Shown one piece after another: positions 8,943 through 17,404 of a DNA stretch of 49,662 nt. Where the stretch lies: the NCBI GenBank assembly GCA_016212965.1, contig JACRDA010000014.1, positions 1 to 49,662 of the forward strand, read 5' to 3'. The notes beneath the pieces are model-generated. The model did not search any database and was not told the origin of the DNA. It saw nothing but the letters and a program-made list of their open reading frames with translations. The translations under genes were made by a program, and so were the position numbers. The DNA comes from Myxococcales bacterium (GTDB lineage Bacteria; Myxococcota_A; Polyangia; Polyangiales; Polyangiaceae). Each line of letters opens with the position of its first letter. The first letter of the stretch is position 1.

Positions 8943-10736
8943 TCAGCGCCCTTTCAGGCCGAGATCGATCCCGCTGCTCGTCGCCTTGGGCAGCCCGAAA
9001 GCCTGCCCGAAGGTCACGACCAGCCCGTCGAAGGGACTCGGCCGCGGAACCGAGGCGGTCAGCGGGAAGCCCCAGTCGAGGCGCAGCACCGCGCGACCGG
9101 CCTGCGGAATGAGGACGCGGAGCCCGAGGCCGGCCCCCTGCTTCGGGCGGAGCGCGTTCCCGTCGAACGCGTCGCCCACGTCGTAGAAGGCCGTGCCCGC
9201 CACCTGCAGGGTCCACAGCTGGACCGGCAGCGTGCGCAGCTCGAGGTTGCTCGCGACGAGGTTCTCGCCCGAGAACTGGCCGCTGCGGTAGCCGCGGAGG
9301 CGACTCTCGCCGCCGACCGTGAGGGAGTCGTTGAGGTAGTTGCGTGGCCGGTAGCCCACGGTCCCGTCGTACACGAGCCGCCCGAAGCCGAAGGGCGGGC
9401 TCGTGAGACGCACGCCGACCTGCAGGCCCGCAGACGCCACCGCCTCGGAGCCCCCGAGCTCGAGATCCGCGGACGCGGCGCCGTACACGCGCACGAGCGC
9501 TCGGGCCGGCACCGCGGTGTACGACGCAGCGGCCGAGACCTGTACGAGGTTCCGGCTCGAGCCGAGGGCCCGCACCACGGGGTGGACGCCCGCGAACAGG
9601 TCGGGCCCGAGGGCGTAGTCCTCCTGCAGGGCGAGGGTCTCCGCGTCGAGCAGCGTCGCGTAGTCGGAGCCGTGGAGGCGGTAGCCCAGGGTCGGTCCCA
9701 CGCGCACGTCGCTGACGGGCACCGAGTCGGCTAGGAACTCCTCCACCGCGCGCGGGTCGTAGCTCGACAGGTCGCCCGGGTCGTGAAGCCCGCGGTCCAC
9801 CTGCCAGCCGAAGGTGATGTCGTGCCGGTAGTCGTCGCCGAAGGAGCGCGTCGCGGCGACGCGACCGCTCAGCCGGTCGGTCGCGTACACCCACGGGATG
9901 CCGTCCTTCCCCGGCGTCGACCGGGCGTCGAAGCGCGCCACCTCTACGCCGATGTAGCGGCGCGTGATCTCCTTGTCCCAGGCGAGGCTGAGCCCCCACG
10001 CCCACTGCTGCTGCAGCGAGTACGAGGGCAGGCCGAACGTGAAGGAGCCCTCGGTCCCCTCGATTGCGCCAGAGTCGTGGCTCAGCGCCACGTTGGCGTT
10101 GGCGCGCAAGAGATGCCGCGTGCCGGCGAGGTGCGGGTCGAGCAGCTGCCCGCCCACCCGCGAGGTGAGTGGCAGCCACTCGTAGTCCACGAACACGCCC
10201 CGGTGGGTGCCGGCGAGGTTCTCCTCGGTGGGCTGCACGTACAGGTGCTCGAGCCGGCCGCCCTGGAGACGGATGTCGGAGTTGAGTCGCAGGCTCCACG
10301 TGTCCTTGACGACGACGAGCATGCGCACCGCATCGGGGCGGCTGCCGCGCACCGGCACGAGCAGCACCACGGAGAACTGGCGGCGCTCGCGCAGGTTGCG
10401 CTTCGTCTCGTCGACCGACGCCTGGGCGTAGCGCTCGCCCTTCGCGAACAGCAGCTCGCGCGCGACGATGTGGTCGCGGGTGTTGGTGTGCAGCCAGTTG
10501 AGGAAGTCGGGCAAGGGGTCGCGCTCCTCGATGACGTCGAGCACGGCGATCTCGACCGCCTCGATGGTCTTGCCCTCGGGCTCGGGATCGACGCTCGCAC
10601 CGCGCTCGCCGAGCGCGGCGTCGAGCGTCTCGCGCTCGTAGCCCGACACGCCCTCGTCACCGCCGGCGGCCGCTGATGCGACGCCGAGCGCGGAGCATGC
10701 GGCCGCGAGCGCGAGGGTGAGCCGGGGCGAGGTCAC
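8943..10736 (-). CDS. Omp85/BamA-like outer-membrane beta-barrel protein
   Basis: This 597-residue protein begins with a Sec signal peptide (MTSPRLTLALAAACSALGVASAAAG). A POTRA-like segment of about 100 residues follows (EAVEIAVLDVIEERDPLPDF through the SVVLLVPVRGSRPDAVRMLVVVKD strand). The rest is beta-barrel in character. The lid-loop motif of the Omp85 superfamily is visible as GGESRLRGYRSGQ at about residue 475, matching the conserved RGY/F. The family inserts or translocates proteins across the outer membrane. With a single POTRA and no neighbouring bam or tam genes, this is more likely a specialised paralogue than BamA. The 107-bp gap before the MerR gene allows cotranscription. Confidence 0.82.
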   Translation of the reverse strand: MTSPRLTLALAAACSALGVASAAAGGDEGVSGYERETLDAALGERGASVDPEPEGKTIEAVEIAVLDVIEERDPLPDFLNWLHTNTRDHIVARELLFAKGERYAQASVDETKRNLRERRQFSVVLLVPVRGSRPDAVRMLVVVKDTWSLRLNSDIRLQGGRLEHLYVQPTEENLAGTHRGVFVDYEWLPLTSRVGGQLLDPHLAGTRHLLRANANVALSHDSGAIEGTEGSFTFGLPSYSLQQQWAWGLSLAWDKEITRRYIGVEVARFDARSTPGKDGIPWVYATDRLSGRVAATRSFGDDYRHDITFGWQVDRGLHDPGDLSSYDPRAVEEFLADSVPVSDVRVGPTLGYRLHGSDYATLLDAETLALQEDYALGPDLFAGVHPVVRALGSSRNLVQVSAAASYTAVPARALVRVYGAASADLELGGSEAVASAGLQVGVRLTSPPFGFGRLVYDGTVGYRPRNYLNDSLTVGGESRLRGYRSGQFSGENLVASNLELRTLPVQLWTLQVAGTAFYDVGDAFDGNALRPKQGAGLGLRVLIPQAGRAVLRLDWGFPLTASVPRPSPFDGLVVTFGQAFGLPKATSSGIDLGLKGR

Positions 10737-10828
10737 GAGTTCGTCCCATGGCGTGTACCACGCAGGCGCTGCCGGGCGCGTGACGTTTTGGCCCCCCGGT
10801 TCGTGGCGCGGCGTGATAACGGGTGCCC

Positions 10829-11791
10829 ATGCGCATGCGCAAGGTGCTGGTGGCCGCGCACGGCCACTGCTTCGACGGCCTCGCGAGCGCCGTCGCGTTC
10901 ACGCACCTGCGCTCGAGCCTCGACCCGCGCCCCGTACAGTTCCGTTACCGCTCCTGCGGCTACGGTCCCAACATGCAGACCGTGCCCGAGACGTGGCTGT
11001 CGTGCGACGAGAACGCCATCGTCGACTTCCGCTACACGCCGAGCGACCGGGTCACCTGGTACTTCGACCACCACGTGACCGCCTTCGCCTCCGACGCGGA
11101 GCGCGAGGCGGCCCACGCCGAGGGGCGCCGCTGCTTCTTCGACCCCGCCTACGGCTCCTGCACCAAGCTCATCGCCGACGTGGGACGAGCGCGCTTCGGC
11201 GTCGACTTCGACGCCTTCGCCGAGCTCGTCGACTGGGCCGACAAGATCGACACCGCGCGCTTCGCGTCCGCCGCCGAGGCAATCGACCGCAACGATCCGG
11301 TGATGCAGCTCGGCGCCGTCATCGAGCAGCACGGCAACGTCGAGCTCTATGCGATGCTGGTGCCGCTCCTGCTCGCGCGACCCCCGGCCGAGGTCGGGCG
11401 CGACAGCGCGGTGCAGGCGCTGTGGGCCCCGCTCGCCCAGGCGCACCGCACCTGTCTCACGCGCATGCAGGCGCGCGCCGAGCGCCGCGGCGAGGTCGTG
11501 TTCGTGGACCTCAACGAGGCCGTGCTCGAGACCAGCGGCAAGTTCCTCGCGTACGCGCTGTTTCCCGAGGCGCGCTACTCGGTGTCGCTCGTGCGCATGA
11601 AGCAGCACTTCAAGGTGTCGGTGGGCTACAACCCGTGGTGTGGTCGGCCGCGCGGCCACGACATCGCCGCGCTGTGCCGGCGCTACGGCGGCGGCGGTCA
11701 TCCCGTGGTCGGTGCGGTGTCGTTGGCGATCGACGACCTGGCGGGCGCGCAGCGCGTCGCGAGCGAGCTCGTGGCGGAGCTCAACCGTTGA
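10829..11791 (+). CDS. DHH-family phosphoesterase
   Basis: The protein is about 320 residues. It shows DHH-family motifs: FDHH at about residue 80, a downstream Asp in VDWADKID, and a C-terminal DHHA1-type glycine-rich element GGGGHPVVGAVSL. DHH enzymes use two metal ions to cleave phosphoesters in short RNAs, cyclic dinucleotides or polyphosphate. The first motif reads HGHCFDG instead of the usual H-x-D-x-D-G form, so one expected metal-ligand Asp is missing or replaced. Activity is therefore uncertain. GTG at 10823 and ATGs at 10829 and 10835 are all possible starts. The stop overlaps the TTG start of the next gene. No signal peptide is present, so it is cytoplasmic. Confidence 0.8.
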   Translation: MRMRKVLVAAHGHCFDGLASAVAFTHLRSSLDPRPVQFRYRSCGYGPNMQTVPETWLSCDENAIVDFRYTPSDRVTWYFDHHVTAFASDAEREAAHAEGRRCFFDPAYGSCTKLIADVGRARFGVDFDAFAELVDWADKIDTARFASAAEAIDRNDPVMQLGAVIEQHGNVELYAMLVPLLLARPPAEVGRDSAVQALWAPLAQAHRTCLTRMQARAERRGEVVFVDLNEAVLETSGKFLAYALFPEARYSVSLVRMKQHFKVSVGYNPWCGRPRGHDIAALCRRYGGGGHPVVGAVSLAIDDLAGAQRVASELVAELNR

Positions 11792-12630
11792 CCGCTTGGC
11801 CCGACCTCGGGCGCCCGCTCGTGCTCGGGCACCGCGGCGTGCGCCGCCCGGACGGCCCGCCGGAGAACACGCTCGCCGCGATCGCAGAGGCCGAGCGACA
11901 GGGCGCGGACGGCGTCGAGGTCGACGTGCGGCCGTGCGCCGACGGCGCCCTCGTCGTGGCGCACGACCCCGGTCTCGAGCGCGTGACGAGCGGCCGCGAC
12001 GGGCGCGCCGTCGCCGCCCTGGCGCGGCGCGAGCTCGAGGCAGTGGATCTCGGCGGCGGCGAGCGCGTGCCCACCCTCTTGGCGGTGCTCGACTACTGTC
12101 GTGCCCGTGGCCTCGCGCTGAACGTCGAGCTCAAGCACGACGTGCCGGACCGGCGGGCGCTCGTTGTCGCCGCGGCGCGAGCCCTTGCCGCCCACGCCCC
12201 GGCGCACGCCCTGCTCGTCTCGAGCTTCGACCCCGCGATGCTGCTCGGCCTGCGCCTGCTCCTGCCGCGGCAACCCGTCGCCTTGCTGATGCACCGCGAC
12301 TGGCCCGCGGGTGAGTCGGCAGAGGGCGCGCGCCCCGGCCTCGCCGCCCGACTCCCGCCAAGCGCACGGCGGCTCGTCTCCCGCGCAGCGCTCGCCGCCG
12401 TCGCAGCCGCGGCCGTACACCCGGAGCGCACGCTCGTGACGGCCGCGTCGGTCCGCAGCTGGCACGCCCGCGGCCTGCGCGTCCACGTCTGGACGGTCGA
12501 CGCGGCAGCCGAGGTGCGCGACCTGTATCACCTCGGCGTCGACGGCTTCATCTGCGACGCCCCCGGCTCGGTCCGGGCCATCCTCGACGCGCTCGGCGGC
12601 GCCGGGCGCGCCAGCCGCGCCTCTAGCTGA
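11788..12630 (+). CDS. Glycerophosphodiester phosphodiesterase
   Basis: This 280-residue protein has the GDPD motifs in order: GHRG (H15), PENT (E26-N27), GVEVDVRPCADGALVVAHD and, at the end, VWTVDAAAEVRDLYHLGVDGFICD. These enzymes hydrolyse glycerophosphodiesters to glycerol-3-phosphate and an alcohol, using a metal ion. There is no signal peptide, so it probably acts in the cytoplasm on phospholipid breakdown products. The most economical start is TTG at 11788, whose TTGA overlaps the stop of the DHH gene. The first motif lies only 14 residues in, which fits a start there. Coupling with a phosphoesterase suggests a joint role in phosphate or nucleotide salvage, but that is inference. Confidence 0.86.
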   Translation: MTAWPDLGRPLVLGHRGVRRPDGPPENTLAAIAEAERQGADGVEVDVRPCADGALVVAHDPGLERVTSGRDGRAVAALARRELEAVDLGGGERVPTLLAVLDYCRARGLALNVELKHDVPDRRALVVAAARALAAHAPAHALLVSSFDPAMLLGLRLLLPRQPVALLMHRDWPAGESAEGARPGLAARLPPSARRLVSRAALAAVAAAAVHPERTLVTAASVRSWHARGLRVHVWTVDAAAEVRDLYHLGVDGFICDAPGSVRAILDALGGAGRASRASS

Positions 12631-12669
12631 CGCGGCGCGGTCGGTGCGCCCGGCGTCGCCGCGGGCCGC

Positions 12670-13620
12670 TCAGCGCTGCGTGTCGTCGCACTCGACCCGC
12701 ACGCGCTCCGTGCCGGGCGGCAACGTCTGGAAGAAGTAGCCCCGCTCTATCGGTGGGTTCAGATCGAGGCTCTTGTACTGGAAGATCACGTCGTCCGCCG
12801 TGCTCGGCACCTCGACGCGAATCGAGCGTGGCACCTCGATGTCGCACGGCCCACCGCTCGGCGGCACGTCCTCGTCGACCCCCATCTCGTCCTCGAGGGG
12901 CTTGGCGGTGTGAGCGACCTCGTGGTTGCGCAGCTCGGCGTCGTAGAGGACGTAGCCCTCCTGCTCGGTCGTGACGCCGACCACGCGCAGCCGCTGGTCC
13001 TGCCACGGCTTGTCGAAGTCCTCCTCGTGCACGCCGAGCCGGACCTCCTGCTCGGCGTCGTGGTTGCCCTTGATCCGCACGCGGTAGAAGCCGTCGGAGC
13101 CGTCCCACGCGAGCGTGGCCGCCTCCGGCTGGTGCGCGAGCAGCGGAGCCTCGCCGCGCAGCAAGGTCACGAGCACGTGCCCGGGCACCGGCACCTTCGT
13201 GAGGCGCGCCAGGTTGCAGGCGCTCGCCGCTCCCTCGAGCAGCTGCTTCTGCTGGAAATCCAGCATCTGGAACGCGCGGCTCGTCGAGGTGAGCGTGAAG
13301 AGCATCGCCCCGAAGGGGTTGATGACGTCGATGCGGACGCGTGCCGGGTTGATGGCGAAGATCGAGATCTCGCCGCGGATGCGGCCCTGCTCGGGCGAGC
13401 GGTGATCGATCTTGCCGATGCCGTGCACCCCATTGGCGCAGGCGAAGCCCTGCTTCATCCGCGCGAGGGCGTCCTCGGCCGTCGGGAACTGGGACTTCGG
13501 TGGCGGGTGCACGCAGCCGCCGAGGCCGAGCGCCGCGGCGGCCACGAGCCCACGCGCCCCGGCGCGCCCAAGCCGGTCCACACCGGCCGGCACGCGCCGG
13601 GCTCCGACGCGCGGGCTCAC
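12670..13620 (-). CDS. LolB/DUF4292-like outer-membrane lipoprotein
   Basis: This 316-residue protein starts at a GTG overlapping the stop of the upstream gene (GTGA). A lipoprotein signal ends in LGLGGC with Cys36. The first half (GIGKIDHRSPEQGRIRGEIS, RVRIDVINPFGAMLFTLTS, VPVPGHVLVTLLRG) resembles the half-barrel fold of LolB-like and DUF4292 proteins, which carry lipids or lipoproteins. The second half (FYRVRIKGNHDAEQEVRLGV, VIFQYKSLDLNPPIERGYF) continues the beta pattern. It is probably anchored in the outer membrane and handles a hydrophobic ligand. Translational coupling to a HARE/Mrr-like protein is unusual and does not explain itself. Assignment to LolB specifically is not claimed. 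Confidence 0.7.
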   Translation of the reverse strand: MSPRVGARRVPAGVDRLGRAGARGLVAAAALGLGGCVHPPPKSQFPTAEDALARMKQGFACANGVHGIGKIDHRSPEQGRIRGEISIFAINPARVRIDVINPFGAMLFTLTSTSRAFQMLDFQQKQLLEGAASACNLARLTKVPVPGHVLVTLLRGEAPLLAHQPEAATLAWDGSDGFYRVRIKGNHDAEQEVRLGVHEEDFDKPWQDQRLRVVGVTTEQEGYVLYDAELRNHEVAHTAKPLEDEMGVDEDVPPSGGPCDIEVPRSIRVEVPSTADDVIFQYKSLDLNPPIERGYFFQTLPPGTERVRVECDDTQR

Positions 13621-15371
13621 GATGCCCGCAGCGCCTCTAACAGGTCCACGTCGGGAATGGCCACCGGGTGCTGCGCGCGCACCACCGCGACGCCGTGCTC
13701 CTCGCACAGCCGCGCGAGGCCTTGTCCGTCGATCAGCACGACCGGCGGCGTGCCGCCGGAGCTGGCCTCCTCGCGGGCGCCGTTCATCGCCTGTCCGGCG
13801 GTGACGAGCCAGCCCATGTTGGCACCGCCGAAGTGATGCATGCTGCCGCGCAGCTCGGTGACGCGCTCGCGCCCCACGTCGCGCCCGTCCTTGCGGATGG
13901 CAATCGCGAGCTTGAGGCCGTCGCCCACGGCCACCGGACCCGGTGCCACACCGGCCGGCGCGTAGAGCACGCCCGAGAAGTGCGTCTCGGCGGGCGCCGC
14001 GCCCGGCACCTTCACGGCGCGCATGCGGCTCACGCCCACGCGCTCGAGTGCGAGCAGGCAGAGCTCGACGAAGGCGTGCCCCGGCAGCTCGGCGAGCTTG
14101 CGCTGCAGCGTGCGGCGCGCGGCGTCCCGGTAGCGGCCCACGGCCGCGACCGCCTCGCGCTCGAGCCGCGACAGCTCGCCGTCGAGCAGCCAGTCGGTGA
14201 GCCCCACGCGCCCGCCGGCGAGGCGGAAGCGCGGCCGCTGCCCGGCGGCGAGCCGGCGCGCGTTGTCGGCCCGCACGGCGGCGGCGACCTGGGACTGCAC
14301 GATCTGCGGGTCGCCCGTGAGCCGACCGCGGCGCAGCGCCGTCTCGGCGATCTGGCGCAGCGACACCGGTCCGACCGTGCGCTCGAAGCTGCCGAGGATG
14401 CCGGCGACGGCGTCCGACAGCTCGCGCCCGGCGAGCAGGTCGAGCGAGCCGCCCTCGTTCGCGCCCGTGAGCTCGATGACCTGCGGTCCGCGTGCCGGTC
14501 CCTCCTCCGGCTCGTGCGCGCCCTCCGCGAAGGCGGGCGTCGTCGTGTACGAAGGCAGCCCCTCGGCGGGCGGAGCCGCGACGGGCCCGCCCTCGGGTCC
14601 GCGCACGCCGCGACGGCGACGGCGACGGCGGCGCTTGCGCCCGTCGCCCTCCCCGGCCGCCTCGTCGGCCTCGGTGAGGCGCGCGAGGATCGGCTGGTCG
14701 TCGTCCTCCTCTTCGGCGAAGAGGTCGGACGCACCGGCCGCGAGGTCGGCGCGCATCGCCTCGTCGGGGTGGCGCGCGAAGTCCTCGTCGCCGTCGAGCG
14801 ACCGCACGATCACGGCCTCGCCGTTGCCGGCGCCGCTCCGGGCGCGCGGCTCGCGGCCACCCTGACGACCACCGCGCTCGCGATGCCCCTGACGACCGCG
14901 CTCGGCGGGTCGGTCCCCGGCGGCGCGCGGGGCCACGGCGACGGGAGCGGGGACCGCGGGGACGTCGGGCGTGACCGCCTCGACCCCCGCGTCCGCGATC
15001 GGGGCCTCGCCGAGTTCCGCAGCGACCGGCGCCGCGCCGGCGCCCTCGAGCTCCGCGGCCTCGTCGATCACGACCTCGCGCTCCTCGGGCTCGGGCTCCT
15101 CCTCGTCCGGGCGCTTGCCCTCGAGACCGCGGTGGAGCGTCTCGTCGTCCCACTCGCGCAGGGCGAACACGCCGGGCTTGATGCGCACGAGCGGGTTGTC
15201 GTTACCCTCCTTCTTCAGCGTCGCGGCGAGGCGCGCGCCCATCGTGACCTCGGGGCTCTTGCCCACGTGGCTGAGGAGGTTCTTCTCGATCGCCAGCTCC
15301 GTGATCTCTTTGTAGTGGAGCGGCCGGCCCACGAGGCGCAGCACCTCGCGAGCAGCATCGGTGAAAGTCAT
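13617..15371 (-). CDS. Two-HARE-HTH protein with an Mrr-like C-terminal domain
   Basis: This 584-residue protein starts at the ATG at 15371 (MTFTDAAREVLRLVGRPLHY). Residues 1-75 form a HARE-HTH domain ending in GVFALREWDD. A second, weaker copy appears at about 325-398 (VSLRQIAETALRRGRLTG through GRVGLTDWLLD). Between them lies an acidic, Pro/Ala-rich linker with a run of nine Lys/Arg residues near 245. Residues 430-584 match the Mrr-type endonuclease fold (VGRERVTELRGSMHHFGGAN then GWLVTAGQAMNGAREEA). The expected Asp and Q/E-x-K catalytic residues are replaced (AIAIRKDGRDVG), so nuclease activity is doubtful. HARE domains are predicted to recognise DNA, often modified DNA. The next gene overlaps by GTGA. 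Confidence 0.8.
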   Translation of the reverse strand: MTFTDAAREVLRLVGRPLHYKEITELAIEKNLLSHVGKSPEVTMGARLAATLKKEGNDNPLVRIKPGVFALREWDDETLHRGLEGKRPDEEEPEPEEREVVIDEAAELEGAGAAPVAAELGEAPIADAGVEAVTPDVPAVPAPVAVAPRAAGDRPAERGRQGHRERGGRQGGREPRARSGAGNGEAVIVRSLDGDEDFARHPDEAMRADLAAGASDLFAEEEDDDQPILARLTEADEAAGEGDGRKRRRRRRRRGVRGPEGGPVAAPPAEGLPSYTTTPAFAEGAHEPEEGPARGPQVIELTGANEGGSLDLLAGRELSDAVAGILGSFERTVGPVSLRQIAETALRRGRLTGDPQIVQSQVAAAVRADNARRLAAGQRPRFRLAGGRVGLTDWLLDGELSRLEREAVAAVGRYRDAARRTLQRKLAELPGHAFVELCLLALERVGVSRMRAVKVPGAAPAETHFSGVLYAPAGVAPGPVAVGDGLKLAIAIRKDGRDVGRERVTELRGSMHHFGGANMGWLVTAGQAMNGAREEASSGGTPPVVLIDGQGLARLCEEHGVAVVRAQHPVAIPDVDLLEALRAS

Positions 15372-15783
15372 GTTCGTTCCGTCCTTCGCGCATGCCGGCG
15401 AACCGCGCCGGCACGCGACCTTTGGGAGGCGCCCCGCCAACCCCGACTCGGGGTCGCCTTCGTGGGGCCGCCGTTCTCGTGTCGCCCCCGAGCACGGCCG
15501 CGCGGTCGGGTCGTAGCCCGCACCGGCACCGTGGCCGCGAGCGCGGCGGCCCACGCAGCATGCGGGGCGACCACCTCGTCGGGGGTTCTGCAGTCACTCG
15601 AGGTCGCTAGGAGCGGCCTCGAGGCTCAAGACGCGCGTGCCGCCGGGAAGCGCACACACTCCCACTCAGCGGGACACGCGGATTGGCGAGAGGCGTTTAA
15701 CACGCAGCGCCACGGGCGTCAACCGCGTTCGGGTGGCCGCCGGTGACCGCGCCCGGAGCGCGGCGCGGCCCGGACCTCCCGCA
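15372..15783. other. Gene-free 412-bp stretch with one strong hairpin
   Basis: No open frame here looks real. It should contain the promoter of the HARE-domain gene and the transcript end of the choice-of-anchor-L lipoprotein gene, both read on the minus strand. I see no tRNA fold. The only clear structure is the hairpin at 15597-15623. Confidence 0.55.
15597..15623. terminator. 12-bp hairpin with a 3-nt loop
   Basis: CTCGAGGTCGCT pairs with AGCGGCCTCGAG around the loop AGG, with a single G-U type mismatch. It lies about 160 bp after the stop of the minus-strand lipoprotein gene. It has no following T-run, so it may be a factor-dependent end or an RNA regulatory element rather than a simple terminator. 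Confidence 0.45.
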
Positions 15784-17292
15784 TCACGGCCGCGAGGTGG
15801 TGGGGTTCGCCACCCCGTTCTGTTGCCACCTGAACCAGTCCACGATGGCCGAGGAGTCGTAGATCCCGTCGGAGGAGTCCCACACGATGAACTCCACCGT
15901 GAGCATCTCGCCGGGCAGGATCGGCGACTGCGTGGTCATCCAGCCCGTGCCCCCGCCGACGGTGGTCGCCATGCCGCACGGCATGCCGAAATCCTGATCG
16001 CCGTAGCCCGTCGCGCCGAGGTCGGTCGTGCCGCCGGAGCAGAAGTTGAAGCCGGGCGTGCCGAAGCACCCCGTGGAGCCGGCCATGCAGCGATCGAAGA
16101 AGTTGAGGTTGACCGAGCCCGGGGTCCCCTGCGCGTCGAACACCACGTTGCGGTTGTTGGGCAGGCCGCTCGCGCCGGTCGTGACGAGCACGATGTAGAG
16201 GTCGTTGTAGACCGAGCAGGCCCACTCCGGGTACTCGGCGGACCAGAACGCCGAGTCGAAGGCGAAGCTCGCGGCGTTCGTCGGTGTGCGCAGCCGGAGC
16301 TTCAGGTTCACGGGATTGAAGGCGGTGCCGGAGACCGGCAACGGGCAGCCGACCTTGTTGGTCGGGAAGCCCGGGGGCGTCGCCGAGCTCGTGCCGAGGT
16401 CGTTGCCACCCTGCGGCGTGCCGTCGACGAAGTACGGTTGCGACGGCGTGGCCGCGTAGCCGGTCGACAGGAACACGAAGTTCTGCGCATGGCGCGGCCC
16501 GACGGCGCTGCCGAACGCCGTGATGATGCTGTGCGACTGCGCCGAGGGCGTGCCCGTGCCGTTCGCGAGGCGGAACTCGGCCGAGACGAGGCCCCACTTC
16601 TTGTTCGCGCCGGTCGCGTTCTCGGTCGTCGTCTGGCAGATGTCGATCGCCTTCGCGTACTCGATCGGATCCTGCGAGCCGTACTGCAGACCGTTGCCGC
16701 AGGTCACGGCGGGGTTGTCCGGCGCACCGTCGCAGTCGTCGTCTCCACCGTTCGGGAAATCGAACGCCCCGGGGTTCACGAGCGGATTGCCGTCGTTGCA
16801 GTCGTTGTCGCAGGTCGAGTAGCCGTCGCCGTCGTTGTCCGGGCACGCGACGTCGCTCGGCACATCGATCGGCACGTCGATCGGCACGTCGATCGGCACG
16901 TCGATCGGCACGTCGATCGGCACGTCCTCGATGACGTCCGCGGCGTCGCCGGCGTCCTCGGGAATGCCACCCGTGCCGCCGAAGCCGCCGGTGCCGCCGA
17001 AACCGCCGGTGCCACCGAAGCCGCCCGTGCCGCCGAAGCCGCCGGTGCCACCGAAGCCGCCCGTGCCGCCGAAGCCGCCGAGGCCGCCGGTGCCGCCGAG
17101 ACCGCCCGTGCCGCCGAGGCCGCCCGTGCCGCCGAGACCGCCCGTGCCACCGGCACCTCCCCCACCCTGGGCCGACGTGGTCTGCTCACCGAAGTCGAGG
17201 TCGATGTCGGTGCGCGCTCCGCACGCGCCCGCCAGCCACACCCCCGGCAGCGCCATCGCCCCGAGCACCACGCCCCAACGAAGCTTGTTCAA
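15784..17292 (-). CDS. Choice-of-anchor L lipoprotein with MopE-type metal-binding motif
   Basis: I start this gene at a TTG at 17292, because GAGGAG lies 7 nt upstream; an in-frame TTG at 17316 has less support. The 502-residue product has a signal ending in LAGAC. Next come a Gly-rich GGTGG(L/F) repeat of about 60 residues, an (IDVP)n repeat and a MopE-like segment (DNDGDGYSTCDNDCNDGNP, then GGDDDCDG) that probably binds metal. The C-terminal half matches the choice-of-anchor L domain, with AFWSAEYPEWACSVYNDLYI as its clearest signature. Such proteins are exported and surface-attached by lineage-specific routes. The flexible Gly spacer would hold the domain away from the membrane. Its function is unknown. 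Confidence 0.8.
   Translation of the reverse strand: MNKLRWGVVLGAMALPGVWLAGACGARTDIDLDFGEQTTSAQGGGGAGGTGGLGGTGGLGGTGGLGGTGGLGGFGGTGGFGGTGGFGGTGGFGGTGGFGGTGGFGGTGGIPEDAGDAADVIEDVPIDVPIDVPIDVPIDVPIDVPSDVACPDNDGDGYSTCDNDCNDGNPLVNPGAFDFPNGGDDDCDGAPDNPAVTCGNGLQYGSQDPIEYAKAIDICQTTTENATGANKKWGLVSAEFRLANGTGTPSAQSHSIITAFGSAVGPRHAQNFVFLSTGYAATPSQPYFVDGTPQGGNDLGTSSATPPGFPTNKVGCPLPVSGTAFNPVNLKLRLRTPTNAASFAFDSAFWSAEYPEWACSVYNDLYIVLVTTGASGLPNNRNVVFDAQGTPGSVNLNFFDRCMAGSTGCFGTPGFNFCSGGTTDLGATGYGDQDFGMPCGMATTVGGGTGWMTTQSPILPGEMLTVEFIVWDSSDGIYDSSAIVDWFRWQQNGVANPTTSRP
16859..16926. repeat. 12-bp tandem repeat encoding Ile-Asp-Val-Pro
   Basis: Five near-identical copies of GGCACGTCGATC plus a partial sixth lie inside the choice-of-anchor L gene. 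The identical DNA, not just identical protein, suggests recent expansion by slippage and likely length variation between strains. Confidence 0.85.
16969..17154. repeat. 18-bp tandem repeat encoding Gly-Gly-Thr-Gly-Gly-(Leu/Phe)
   Basis: About ten copies of an 18-bp unit encode the Gly-rich spacer just after the lipoprotein signal. Leu-containing units lie nearer the N-terminus and Phe-containing ones follow. This pattern suggests two rounds of expansion. Confidence 0.85.
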
Positions 17293-17404
17293 CGACGTGC
17301 TCCTCGCCCGTGCCAAGCAAGACCTGTGGGGACTCTACCAGAACGCTGGCGCGGGCGCCCGAGGCTCGGGTCACGGACGCCCGACGCCTCGAGCACCGAC
17401 CGCC

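Noticed and set aside
12634..12650. Short hairpin between convergent GDPD and LolB-like genes
   Set aside because: Only five stem pairs, expected by chance at this GC content.
15630..15730. Possible tRNA before the lipoprotein stop
   Set aside because: No acceptor stem or T-loop could be folded on either strand.
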